A DNA stretch of 13,581 nucleotides from Clostridiaceae bacterium (lineage in GTDB: Bacteria; Bacillota; Clostridia; Saccharofermentanales; UBA5734), in assembly GCA_012519875.1 (NCBI GenBank), contig JAAYPL010000002.1, forward strand, positions 1 through 13,581. The letters run 5' to 3'. Below the pieces are notes generated by a model. That model made no database searches and was not told the DNA's origin. It saw only the letters and a list, made by a program, of their open reading frames with translations. A program made the position numbers and the translations under genes. Positions 1 through 7,287 of the stretch are shown here, piece after piece. The stretch's first letter is position 1. Each line of letters opens with the position of its first letter.

Positions 1-541
1 CCCGCCGCAACCGCGGGCCGACGGCAGCAGCCAACAGACTTTTCAGGCCATCGATAATCAGGAAAGGTAGTACGCCGATTGCAATGGCTCGGGATAAAGG
101 CAGGGCTTGGCCGATGATCAGATTTTGCAAAAAACAAAGATACGCCACCCCGATCAAATAGACGATGCATTGACCTGCCAGATTGATCGGTATCATCTGC
201 CAGACTTTTAACGAAATCCGAGTTGGGTCAAATCGGTCGCAGAGCCGGCCAACCAGTCCTGACGCAAGCAACATGCCGATCAAAAAACCAAAGCTTGGCT
301 GCAAAACATAGGCAATGCCGCCGCCTGCAGCAAAAACCGGTAGCCCCATTAAGCCCAATGCGATGTAAAGTGCCTGGGAGAGTATACCCCGCTTGGCGCC
401 GAGCAGGATGCCGGACAATAAGCTGACCAAGGATTGCAAAGTGAAAGGTATGGCCAAGATCGTCAAACTGATTCTGCCGCCGATAATGGTCAGCACGGCA
501 AACAACGAGATTAAAATCATGTCGCGAACTGTAAGTTTCAT
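1..541 (-). CDS. bioY: BioY, biotin-specific S-component of an ECF transporter (C-terminal end cut by the window edge)
   Basis: Membrane protein that binds biotin and, with an EcfA-EcfT module, imports it. About 180 residues are visible and the frame is still open at the edge. The family signature is clear: GLPVFAAGGGIAYVLQPSFGFLIG-like segment at residues 66-89, the early LTILAIPFTLQSL stretch (about 26-38), and a terminal PFLIIDGLKSLLAA-type helix (159-172) with the D-x-x-K pair seen in BioY. Several hydrophobic helices are visible, as expected for about six membrane spans. The ATG at 541 is preceded by GGAGG (548-552) at 7 nt spacing, which fixes the start. It lies 75 bp downstream of birA on the same strand but has its own promoter overlapped by a BirA-type operator. 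The visible length is already close to a whole BioY, so only a few residues are probably missing. Family assignment is firm; biotin specificity is supported by the birA neighbour and the operator. Confidence 0.93.
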   Translation of the reverse strand, partial: MKLTVRDMILISLFAVLTIIGGRISLTILAIPFTLQSLVSLLSGILLGAKRGILSQALYIALGLMGLPVFAAGGGIAYVLQPSFGFLIGMLLASGLVGRLCDRFDPTRISLKVWQMIPINLAGQCIVYLIGVAYLCFLQNLIIGQALPLSRAIAIGVLPFLIIDGLKSLLAAAVGPRLRR

Positions 542-568
542 CAACAGCCTCCGATTTTATCGACGCTC

Positions 569-597
569 AGTATAAAGAAGGAACCGTTGATTGTCAA
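569..597 (-). promoter_or_regulatory. bioY promoter (sigma-A type)
   Basis: On the minus strand there is a perfect -35 TTGACA (592-597), a 17-nt spacer and a -10 TATACT (569-574), 5 of 6 to consensus. Transcription would start near 562, about 20 nt before the bioY start codon. The -35 box lies inside the BirA-type operator at 591-621, so repressor binding would block polymerase directly. Confidence 0.8.
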
Positions 598-621
598 CCT
601 TAATTGTTTTTTAGTTTACAT
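591..621. promoter_or_regulatory. BirA operator between birA and bioY
   Basis: Half-site TTGTCAAC (591-598), 15-nt spacer, half-site GTTTACAT (614-621). This matches the known BirA operator form TTGTnAAC-N14-16-GTTnACAA with 15 of 16 half-site positions; only the last base differs. It overlaps the birA stop codon (616-618) at one end and the bioY -35 box (592-597) at the other. BirA here carries the N-terminal helix-turn-helix of the repressor type, so autoregulated biotin uptake is the natural reading. Binding itself is inferred. Confidence 0.82.
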
Positions 622-1605
622 TTCGCAGCCAAGCAAACCACGAACCGACACATCGCCGGATCGAACAACATGACGGACTCCGTTCGCATCCTCAACCAGA
701 AGCTCACCGTCATCGTCCAGATCAATGGCCCGGCCGGTCCAGGGAGAGCCAAACGCAGGCAAGACCTTTATTTCTCGGCCCAGTGTCAAGCAATTGGATC
801 GATAGTCTGCAAGCCAGTGAAAATCGCCATAGGTTGGGAAGCGCTTGGCAAACCGATGCAATGCAGCCATCAAAATTTCGATACGGGCAAAATGCCTGCC
901 GGATTCAAGAAAAATAGAAGTGGCCAGATTCCTCAGATTCTCGGGGAAACTTTTTGTCGTAACATTGATGCCAATACCAATAATCAGCGATCGGACATCG
1001 GTATCTTCAATGATCATCTCCGTGAGAATGCCGCCGAGCTTGCGACCGCTGGCAATGGCAATCAAGTCATTAGGCCATTTAACGCCGGTGTTAACCCCGA
1101 GATCATTGAGGACTTCCGCAGCACACAGGCCGGCAAAAAGGGGCATCCGGCTAAAGTGTGCAGCCAATCCTTGCTCGGGACGAATGAGCAAGGAAAACCA
1201 AAGACCTTCGTTATGGTTGGACTGCCAATCTCGGCCACGCCGTCCACGGCCGGCGGTTTGCTGTTCAGCAACAAACAAGCCGATTTGATTCGGTTGCTGT
1301 CCTTTGGCCAGCCTGGCCATCTGATTGGTCGAATCGGTTTTCCGCTTGAAAGCAATCGTGTCCACAAACCGGTCAAGACCTGCCTGCTGCAGGTGAATTT
1401 GAATTTCTTCGCCTGATAGGATGTCAGGTTTTCCCGTCAGCCGATACCCGCGATTGGGCACCGCTTCGATCGAATAGCCTTCCTCGCGCAAGCTATTGAT
1501 GGTTTTCCAGACGGCTGCACGAGTTACGCCAAGTTGTCGGCTGATCTGTTCTCCTGAAGCATATCCTTGTTTGTTTTTGAGTATCTGTAATATTTTCAGC
1601 TTCAT
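616..1605 (-). CDS. birA: Bifunctional biotin-[acetyl-CoA-carboxylase] ligase / biotin operon repressor BirA
   Basis: Cytoplasmic enzyme that makes biotinyl-5'-AMP from biotin and ATP and transfers biotin to a carboxylase lysine; the adenylate form also binds DNA. At 329 residues it is the long, repressor-type (group II) protein. Residues 1-55 form a winged helix-turn-helix (SGEQISRQLGVTRAAVWKTI region, wing ending at about 55). The catalytic domain shows the STN motif (92-94), the biotinyl-AMP loop GRGRRGRDW (119-127), KWPND (176-180) and KLGGILTE (189-196). A C-terminal SH3-like domain follows (about residues 275-325). The ATG at 1605 has GAGGG (about 1611-1615) upstream. It is followed by bioY, and the operator at its 3' end is its likely target. 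It may also be transcribed into bioY. Confidence 0.96.
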   Translation of the reverse strand: MKLKILQILKNKQGYASGEQISRQLGVTRAAVWKTINSLREEGYSIEAVPNRGYRLTGKPDILSGEEIQIHLQQAGLDRFVDTIAFKRKTDSTNQMARLAKGQQPNQIGLFVAEQQTAGRGRRGRDWQSNHNEGLWFSLLIRPEQGLAAHFSRMPLFAGLCAAEVLNDLGVNTGVKWPNDLIAIASGRKLGGILTEMIIEDTDVRSLIIGIGINVTTKSFPENLRNLATSIFLESGRHFARIEILMAALHRFAKRFPTYGDFHWLADYRSNCLTLGREIKVLPAFGSPWTGRAIDLDDDGELLVEDANGVRHVVRSGDVSVRGLLGCEM

Positions 1606-1655
1606 ATTTTCCCTCTTGTTTAATCTTTTTTAGATTATCACACTGCGAAATAAAA

Positions 1656-1683
1656 ATCATACTGTCTTATCGCATCATTTCAG
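1656..1683 (-). promoter_or_regulatory. Candidate birA promoter
   Basis: On the minus strand: CTGAAA (1678-1683, 4 of 6 to TTGACA), a 16-nt spacer, then TATGAT (1656-1661, 5 of 6 to TATAAT). It would give a leader of about 45 nt to the birA start. No BirA-type operator is visible here, so birA itself does not look autorepressed. The -35 is weak. Confidence 0.4.
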
Positions 1684-1686
1684 GTA

Positions 1687-1695
1687 TGCTATATA
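1687..1695 (+). promoter_or_regulatory. Candidate extended -10 for the acyltransferase-symporter unit
   Basis: TGC followed by TATATA (1690-1695) looks like an extended -10 element on the plus strand, about 45 bp ahead of the start codon at 1747. No good -35 is seen at 16-18 nt (TTATCG at 1667-1672 matches 3 of 6). If real, it overlaps the divergent birA promoter candidate. Confidence 0.3.
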
Positions 1696-1746
1696 TAGAA
1701 TAGCCAATCGGCTGGGAGCGCTGATGCTTTAAGGATAAGTCCCGCC

Positions 1747-2994
1747 ATGATAAAGAAGCGTTATCATTGGGTGTTTTCATTTGTTCGGCCTTTATTTCGC
1801 CTCTATAGCCGTTTGGCCAAAGGAGCGAGCTCCGTTCCGGATTCCGGTTTTCCCCCGGATCAGCCGGCGCTCATCCTGGCCAATCATGTCACCGATTTAG
1901 ATCCGTTTTTTCTTGCCACCGGCTTCAAGCGGCCCATTTTCTTTGTGGCCAGCGATCATGTATTCCGACTTGGCGTAATCAGTTCGATTATTCGTTTTCT
2001 GGTCGCGCCGATCCCGATTGTCAAGTCAAAAACTGATCTGCGCGCCATTCGTACCATCAATCAAGTCATCGCGGCCGGTGGTTTGGTCGGGCTTTTCCCG
2101 GAAGGCAACCGGTGCTTCAACGGCCTGACCGGGCAAATACCACCTGTCACCGGCAAGCTGGTGCGCCGGCTTAAGGCACCTCTTCTGTTATACAAAGTCC
2201 ATGGGGGATATCTGACATCGCCTCGCTGGAGCCGACACGGGCGTCGGGGTACCATGAATTTCGAGTTATCCCGCGTTCTGAATCCCGACGAGCTGGCAGC
2301 CATGACACCTTCGCAGGTCAATCAGGTTATTCAGGAGGGAATTGCCGTCGACGCATTTGCCGATCAGCACGAAAACGCCATCCCTTTCAAAGGCAAGCGT
2401 CTGGCCGAATACCTTGAACGTGTATTGTTTATCTGTCCGAAGTGTCTGGGCCTTAGCACCATGCATAGCAACGATGACCTGTTTTCCTGCACCTGCGGCA
2501 TGCAGGTGCAGATCAATGTCTACGGCTTGCTTGAGCCCGTCGATAGCTGGTCGCGTGATCGGAAGGCAGATGGTGCTTTTCTGGATAATGTCGGAAAATG
2601 GGACCACTGGCAACGGCGGACACTCATCACCATGCTCGATCAACCCGAACATTTGGACCTGACCGGGCAGACGCCCATATTTCAGGATCAGGAGGAAGTC
2701 CTTTATAATTGTCAGCGAGCCACCCGCTCCATTCGACTGGATCAAGGCAAAATCGCCATGTATGCCGACCGTCTGGAGTTTACGGGAAAGCGCCGCGGCG
2801 TCCGGATTTTCCCTCTTGCCCGGTTGGACAGACTGACCGTTCATGGTCCCCAGGTCTTGCAGTTCGCCCTCACCGACGGCGGCGTCTTTGAATTACGTTC
2901 AAAGCGACCCCGTTCTGCATATAAATATGTTATTCTGAATACATTATTACACCAAAAGAAAAAAGGGGAAGCGTATGGATTTTTCGGGTTCTAA
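1747..2994 (+). CDS. PlsC-like 1-acyl-glycerol-3-phosphate acyltransferase domain protein with zinc ribbon and C-terminal PH/GRAM-like domain
   Basis: 415 residues. The N-terminal half (about 1-210) is a lysophospholipid acyltransferase domain: the NHVTDLD block gives the catalytic H-x4-D pair (His47, Asp52), and FPEGNR (117-122) is the acyl-acceptor phosphate motif, so acyl transfer to a lysophospholipid at the membrane is likely. A PlsC is usually about 200-250 residues; this one continues. Residues 230-250 hold CPKC and CTC (Cys230, 233, 248, 250), a probable zinc ribbon. Residues about 313-402 look like a beta-rich PH/GRAM-type domain ending in a helix; that last call is from pattern only. 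The ATG at 1747 has AAGGA about 11 nt upstream, a rather long spacing. The 3' end overlaps the symporter gene by 20 bp, so the two are co-transcribed. Substrate is unknown. Confidence 0.82.
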   Translation: MIKKRYHWVFSFVRPLFRLYSRLAKGASSVPDSGFPPDQPALILANHVTDLDPFFLATGFKRPIFFVASDHVFRLGVISSIIRFLVAPIPIVKSKTDLRAIRTINQVIAAGGLVGLFPEGNRCFNGLTGQIPPVTGKLVRRLKAPLLLYKVHGGYLTSPRWSRHGRRGTMNFELSRVLNPDELAAMTPSQVNQVIQEGIAVDAFADQHENAIPFKGKRLAEYLERVLFICPKCLGLSTMHSNDDLFSCTCGMQVQINVYGLLEPVDSWSRDRKADGAFLDNVGKWDHWQRRTLITMLDQPEHLDLTGQTPIFQDQEEVLYNCQRATRSIRLDQGKIAMYADRLEFTGKRRGVRIFPLARLDRLTVHGPQVLQFALTDGGVFELRSKRPRSAYKYVILNTLLHQKKKGEAYGFFGF

Positions 2995-4372
2995 TTCATC
3001 GCTCTGGTTTCTGATCGTGCAATTTGGTCTGTCGGCGGCACTGGTGCTTTTTGGCAATCTGTTGCGCCGGAAAATCCCCTTGCTGCGGATTTCGTTGCTG
3101 CCAACCGCGGTTATCGCCGGCTTTTTGGGTTTGTTTGTCCGGCAGATGGGTTGGATACCTTTTGACAAAACCTTTTTGGAAGCCGTGACTTATCACATGA
3201 CCGCAATCGGGTTCATTGCGATCAGTTTGCGCAAACCGACACGCAGCGAGCGGGAGACCAGTAAGAAACTATTCCGGGACGGTGTTAACAGCGGTGTGTT
3301 TATCGTCAGTAATTATCTGATTCAATGCGCCGTCGGTCTGGTCATCACGATAATTTTGAGCCTGACCTTCATGCCCGGCATCTTTAAAGCTGCCGGTATC
3401 ATCCTGCCGCTGGGCTACGGCCAAGGTCCGGGGCAGGCTTTTAATATCGGCAATACTTATGAGCAGGCCTATGGCTTTGCCGGAGGTGCCACCTTTGGTT
3501 TGGCAATCGCAACAATGGGAACACTTTGGGCCTGTATCGGCGGTATTATTTATCTCAATATTGTTGCCCGCCGCCGCCGGCAAGCAACCGAGCAGGTAGA
3601 TGCGGCCAGGATTGATCATATCCAGGAACCCTGTTTTGAGCCGGGTGAAATCCCTTTGACAGAGGCGGTTGACAAATTCACGATCCAGCTGGCTTTTGTT
3701 CTGCTGATTTATCTGGTTACATATGGGTTGTCCTCGATTTTGACAACCGCCCTGTCCGGCAATCCGGGGCTGAGCAAAACGCTGGTCCCGCTGATCTGGG
3801 GTTTTAATTTCCTGATTGGCTCATCTTTTGCTTTGGTCGTACGGGCAATCATGGGACTGCTTAGGCAACGCAAGATCATGAACCGGCAATACACCAATAA
3901 TTACCTGCTCAACCGGATTTCCGGTTCGGCTTTTGATATCATGGTCTTTACCAGCATCTGTGCCATCGAAATCGGTGACCTGACCGGACTGTGGGTCCCC
4001 TTCCTGCTCATGTCTGTTGCGGGGGGCTTTGTCACCTTGTTTTACATTCGGGCGATAGCCAAGGTGTTATATCCGGATTATGTTCTGGAGGGTATGCTGG
4101 CCATGTACGGCATGATGACCGGCACCATCAGCACCGGCATCATGCTGCTGCGAGAGATCGACCCTTCCTTTAAGACGCCGGCAGCCAATAATCTTGTCGT
4201 TGGCAGCTCGGTAGCCATTATCGTTGGTGCGCCGATGTTGTTGCTGATCGGCCTGGCGCCGCAATCGGATCTGCTCTTGTATGTAACCTTGGTCGCCAGT
4301 TTGGCTTTAGCCTTGATCCTGAATGTTTATTTGTTGCGTTCGAAGCTTTTCAAGCGCTACCGGGAAAATTAA
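2975..4372 (+). CDS. GltS-family sodium/glutamate-type symporter
   Basis: Polytopic inner-membrane protein of 465 residues, somewhat longer than E. coli GltS (about 400). It has many hydrophobic segments, in two blocks separated by a hydrophilic loop (about 198-232). The first block carries the glycine-rich GYGQGPGQA motif (147-155). The second carries MYGMMTGTISTGIMLL (about 377-392), in the equivalent place in the inverted repeat typical of this fold. This supports the ESS/GltS family; sodium coupling is a family property and the real substrate is not shown. The ATG at 2975 has AGGGG just upstream (about 2964-2970), inside the end of the acyltransferase gene (20-bp overlap), suggesting translational coupling. 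I see no T-tailed hairpin on the plus strand after the stop codon. An alternative is a related but uncharacterised transporter of the same superfamily. Confidence 0.8.
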   Translation: MDFSGSNSSLWFLIVQFGLSAALVLFGNLLRRKIPLLRISLLPTAVIAGFLGLFVRQMGWIPFDKTFLEAVTYHMTAIGFIAISLRKPTRSERETSKKLFRDGVNSGVFIVSNYLIQCAVGLVITIILSLTFMPGIFKAAGIILPLGYGQGPGQAFNIGNTYEQAYGFAGGATFGLAIATMGTLWACIGGIIYLNIVARRRRQATEQVDAARIDHIQEPCFEPGEIPLTEAVDKFTIQLAFVLLIYLVTYGLSSILTTALSGNPGLSKTLVPLIWGFNFLIGSSFALVVRAIMGLLRQRKIMNRQYTNNYLLNRISGSAFDIMVFTSICAIEIGDLTGLWVPFLLMSVAGGFVTLFYIRAIAKVLYPDYVLEGMLAMYGMMTGTISTGIMLLREIDPSFKTPAANNLVVGSSVAIIVGAPMLLLIGLAPQSDLLLYVTLVASLALALILNVYLLRSKLFKRYREN

Positions 4373-4422
4373 CGGCCGGCCGGGTATCAGGATAACGGTT
4401 TCGTTGTCATCGACTGTTGAGT

Positions 4423-4453
4423 AAAAAAAGAAGGCTGCCGATCGGTAGCCTTC
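4423..4453 (-). terminator. Intrinsic terminator of the zinc-ribbon gene
   Basis: On the minus strand a 7-bp stem GAAGGCT/AGCCTTC (4430-4453, inner CC/GG pairs after one A-C mismatch) is followed at once by seven T residues (4423-4429). It lies about 30 bp after the stop codon of the small gene at 4483. On the plus strand no T-run follows, so it is not an obvious terminator for the symporter gene. Confidence 0.85.
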
Positions 4454-4482
4454 CGTGACTTCATCGAGAAAAAATGAAGCTG

Positions 4483-4659
4483 TTACCAATTGCTATTGTT
4501 GTAGCGATTGTTGTTTCGCTGTTGCTTTCTGGCCCTGCGGCAATCGGGGCAACGCTGCGGTTCGTTTTCAAAACCCTTTTCCTTGTAAAATTCCTGCTCG
4601 CCTTCGGTAAAAGCGAATTCTGCTCCACAATCTTTGCATGTGATGATCTTGTCCGGCAT
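4483..4659 (-). CDS. Small zinc-ribbon domain protein (58 residues)
   Basis: The translation starts MPDKIITCKDCGAEFAFT and has two Cys-x2-Cys knuckles: Cys8/Cys11 and Cys37/Cys40 (RCPDC). This spacing fits a single zinc ribbon of the short 'probable zinc-ribbon domain' family common in Bacillota. A FYKEKGF stretch lies between the knuckles, and the tail is basic then Asn-rich (RRARKQQRNNNRYNNSNW). The basic tail suggests nucleic-acid binding, but no function is established by the sequence. The start at 4659 has a full AAGGAGG (4669-4675) at 9 nt. The gene has its own promoter and terminator and so is a separate unit, placed convergent to the symporter gene. Its encoded protein is too short for many gene-calling cut-offs and is easily missed. 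Confidence 0.88.
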   Translation of the reverse strand: MPDKIITCKDCGAEFAFTEGEQEFYKEKGFENEPQRCPDCRRARKQQRNNNRYNNSNW

Positions 4660-4961
4660 GTATTAATGCCTCCTTAAAAATTTTTCGGGCACGTTCTGAA
4701 ATGAAGATCGGTGATCCTGATGACACTCATCTTAAAGGAGAAAGGTCCTCATAGCACATGATTCATTCAAGAGTATGACCTCGCTCATGGTATCACAGAA
4801 AAATAGGCGTTGCAAGCATGTTTTTGTACAAGACGACTAAAAATAAACCTGAATATCATTTTTACGTCTCTTCAATGACGATAGATCGGATGACCCGGCC
4901 GGTCAGGTGATTGTTGCTTGAATTGCCATAATGTTTTTCCTCTCTTCTTGACCTGCCGGCA
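4660..4961 (-). other. Gene-free stretch: leader of the zinc-ribbon gene and 3' flank of pncB
   Basis: About 120 nt of leader lie between the predicted start (about 4780) and the zinc-ribbon start codon. Within it are two small adjacent stem-loops on the minus strand, GATGA-GTG-TCATC and GGATC-ACC-GATCT (together about 4706-4734), plus AGGTC/GACCT arms (about 4745-4782). Between 4816 and 4961, after the pncB stop codon, I find only a 5-bp TGACC/GGTCA stem (about 4893-4907) with no T-run, so no convincing pncB terminator. No riboswitch that I recognise. Confidence 0.45.
4787..4815 (-). promoter_or_regulatory. Promoter of the zinc-ribbon gene
   Basis: On the minus strand: TTGCAA (4810-4815), a 17-nt spacer ending in TGA, then TACCAT (4787-4792). 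The TGn before the -10 makes it an extended -10 promoter, compensating for 4-of-6 matches in each box. The start would be near 4780. Confidence 0.55.
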
Positions 4962-6422
4962 TTAAATCAAATCCGGATTATCATGCAGCAGCCGGTCTCT
5001 GATATCCCATAGCTTCTGGGACAGATCAACATAATAAGATTGCGGGTTTTCAAAGCGTTTGAGAGATTCCCACAAGCGGTCCAGCTCTTGGGCGCAGCGC
5101 CGGCGGCAGGTCTCGATCGAAGCGCGTTCGTATATCAGTTCGCCGGCAATGAAAATCGGCTCCAAAAGCTTGCGAACCGTAAAATCGGTCAATGTTTTTC
5201 GTTTCCAAGTGTGAAGGGGATCAAAAATCTCATAGGGCAGCGAATCGTCGATTTCCTCGCCGGCCAGGGTGATCAGATCGGCCATGGCTTTGCCGGTTGA
5301 ACGGTCGAAAAAGCGCCAGACTTCTTTATTGCCGGGATTGGTTATTTTGGTCGCATTTTCGGAAAATTTCATGCACGGCTGAATCTGTCCCTTTTGCTCG
5401 ATGGCCGCCAGTTTATAAACCCCGCTGAAAACAGGCTCCGCCTTGGAGGTGATCAGTCGTTCGCCGACTCCGAACGAATCGACAGCCGCGCCTTGCTGGA
5501 TGAGGTCGCGAATAATGTATTCATCCAAAGCATTGCTGACCGTAATGCGGCAATCTTTAAGGCCGGCGGCATCCAGCATGCCGCGGGCCTTCTGGGTCAG
5601 GTAAGCAAGGTCGCCGCTATCAATCCGGATGCCCCGCAGCCGTTCCCCCATAGGCTCCAGTACTTCGTGAGCGGTGCGAATAGCATTGGGCACGCCGGAT
5701 TTAAGCACATTATAAGTATCAACAAGCAAAACCGCCGCACCGGGGAAGGATCGGGCATAAGCCGCAAAGGCCTCATACTCACTCGGAAAAGCTTGTACCC
5801 AGCTATGTGCCATCGTACCCAGCGCAGGAATACCGAAAAGCTGGCCGGCTATGGTATTGGAAGTGCCGGCCACACCGGCGATATAAGCTGCCCGGGCCCC
5901 ATACACGGCGGCATCATACCCCTGAGCGCGCCGGGCGCCGAATTCCAGCACCGGCCGCCCCTTGGCAGCCCGGACGATGCGCGATGTCTTAGTGGCAATG
6001 AGACTTTGGTGATTGATGGTGCTCAGCAGAGCCGTTTCAATGAGCTGTGCCTGAATAATCGGCCCCCGGACCTTGACGATCGGCTCATTGGGAAAAATCG
6101 GCGTTCCTTCCGGAATGGCCCAAACATCACAAGAAAACTTAAAGGTCCGCAGATATTCAAGAAACGATTCGGAGAATATCTTAAGGTTTCTCAAGTATGC
6201 CAAATCCTCGTCATCAAAACGCAATTCAAGGAGATAGTCGATCATTTGATCCAGGCCGGCTATGATCGCAAAGCCGCCGTCTTGCGGAACAGCCCGGAAA
6301 AACAGATCAAAATAAGCAATCGTATCTTTCATCCCATGGTCAAAATACCCTTTTGACATGGTCAGCTCATAAAAATCTGTCAGCATGGACAGGTTGGAGT
6401 AGTCTTTCCAGCTCTTATTCAT
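4962..6422 (-). CDS. pncB: Nicotinate phosphoribosyltransferase
   Basis: 486 residues, the normal length for the Bacillus-type enzyme. It joins nicotinate and PRPP to give nicotinate mononucleotide, with ATP hydrolysis, the first step of NAD salvage (Preiss-Handler route), in the cytoplasm. Family landmarks are in order: N-terminal LTDFYELTM (14-22), EFGARRAQGYDAA (160-172), GTMAHSW (202-208) with His206 as the phosphohistidine site, VDTYNVLKSGV (234-244), IRIDSGDL (265-272) and SFGVGERL (316-323). The ATG overlaps the truA stop codon as ATGA (6419-6422), so translation is probably coupled. It is the last gene of the ecfA-ecfT-truA-pncB group. Downstream I see no good terminator. Confidence 0.96.
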   Translation of the reverse strand: MNKSWKDYSNLSMLTDFYELTMSKGYFDHGMKDTIAYFDLFFRAVPQDGGFAIIAGLDQMIDYLLELRFDDEDLAYLRNLKIFSESFLEYLRTFKFSCDVWAIPEGTPIFPNEPIVKVRGPIIQAQLIETALLSTINHQSLIATKTSRIVRAAKGRPVLEFGARRAQGYDAAVYGARAAYIAGVAGTSNTIAGQLFGIPALGTMAHSWVQAFPSEYEAFAAYARSFPGAAVLLVDTYNVLKSGVPNAIRTAHEVLEPMGERLRGIRIDSGDLAYLTQKARGMLDAAGLKDCRITVSNALDEYIIRDLIQQGAAVDSFGVGERLITSKAEPVFSGVYKLAAIEQKGQIQPCMKFSENATKITNPGNKEVWRFFDRSTGKAMADLITLAGEEIDDSLPYEIFDPLHTWKRKTLTDFTVRKLLEPIFIAGELIYERASIETCRRRCAQELDRLWESLKRFENPQSYYVDLSQKLWDIRDRLLHDNPDLI

Positions 6423-7243
6423 TTTCTCTCACTCCTGTTTGAATAAATTTGAAAAAAGAAATCGTCAAACAATGGCGGATCATAATAGACCCTTTCCAGG
6501 CAAAGGCCCTGAGGCGGCATGGTTTTGCCTGATCGTGCCCGGTCTCCGGCAGCAATGATGACGGGCAGATCTTGACCGGACAATTTATTCTGACCGATGG
6601 CCACCAAAGTCCCGGTCAGAATGCGGATCATATGGTACAAAAACCCGTCTCCTTGAAATTTAAAGGTCAGGCGAGGCCCGTCCGCATCAAGTGTTACGTC
6701 AGAGAGTGTACGAACAGGATTGCGGTGACAGCTGCCGCCGTCGACAAAAGCAGAAAAATCCCGGCGACCGACCAGTAGAGGTATGGCTTGGCGGATCTTT
6801 TCAATGTCCAATTTGACCGGAACGTGACAGACACGATAGCGATCAATAGCCGGACGGCTGGCGTGATTCCAGATCCTGTAACTATATGATTTGCCCTTGG
6901 CATGGTACTGAGCGTGGAAATCCTCTGAAACATCGGCGGCGGCCAGAACAGCCACGTCAGGAGGCAACAAGCTGTTCATTGCCAAAGGCAATTTTTCTGC
7001 AGGAATCCGTGTCCGGGCGCTGAAATGACTGACATGGCCACGAGCATGGACTCCGGCATCGGTCCGGCTGCTGCCATATAAGGCAATGTCGTTTTGGCCG
7101 GTCAGTTGCTCCAAGGCTTTTACCAAAGTCTGCTGAACAGTGCGTCCGAGTGCTTGTGCTTGCCAACCGTTAAATTTGCTGCCGTCGTATTCTGTCAAAA
7201 TCGCGACGTGCCGCACCGGGAGCCGGTCATGTTTTGTTTCCAT
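6419..7243 (-). CDS. truA: tRNA pseudouridine(38-40) synthase TruA
   Basis: 274 residues. It converts uridines 38-40 in the tRNA anticodon arm to pseudouridine. Visible motifs: ILTEYDGSKFNGWQ near the N-terminus (about 15-28), the catalytic loop SSRTDAGVHA with the nucleophile Asp62, and a C-terminal FQGDGFLYHMIRILTGTLV segment. I start it at the ATG at 7243, which has AGAGG at 7 nt and gives the usual short lead before the first strand. An ATG at 7286-7288 overlaps the ecfT stop (TAATG) and would add 15 residues, but has no ribosome site. The gene follows ecfT by about 45 bp and overlaps pncB by 4 bp. The ecf-truA order is common in Bacillota. Confidence 0.95.
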   Translation of the reverse strand: METKHDRLPVRHVAILTEYDGSKFNGWQAQALGRTVQQTLVKALEQLTGQNDIALYGSSRTDAGVHARGHVSHFSARTRIPAEKLPLAMNSLLPPDVAVLAAADVSEDFHAQYHAKGKSYSYRIWNHASRPAIDRYRVCHVPVKLDIEKIRQAIPLLVGRRDFSAFVDGGSCHRNPVRTLSDVTLDADGPRLTFKFQGDGFLYHMIRILTGTLVAIGQNKLSGQDLPVIIAAGDRARSGKTMPPQGLCLERVYYDPPLFDDFFFQIYSNRSERK

Positions 7244-7287
7244 GCACAAACCTCTATTGCGTCGACTGTCGTGATGAGTCGCCACCA

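Noticed and set aside
604..1416. Long plus-strand open frame opposite birA
   Set aside because: It lies antisense to a clearly conserved gene, has no recognisable domain and no good ribosome site.
4374..4383. CGGCCGGCCG palindrome just after the symporter stop codon
   Set aside because: It is only 10 bp, has no loop room and no T-run, so it does not support a terminator call.
4729..4789. 18-codon frame starting MSEVILL in the leader of the zinc-ribbon gene
   Set aside because: Its start codon overlaps the predicted -10 box, so it would not be in the transcript.
4864..4960. Open minus-strand frame ending in TGRVIRSIVIEET after the pncB stop codon
   Set aside because: It has no start codon after the preceding in-frame stop, is only about 30 codons, and pncB is already full length, so it does not look like a broken tail. 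I cannot assign it.
5394..6356. Long plus-strand open frame opposite pncB
   Set aside because: It is antisense to conserved enzyme motifs; its translation has no family features and arises from the codon bias of the real gene.
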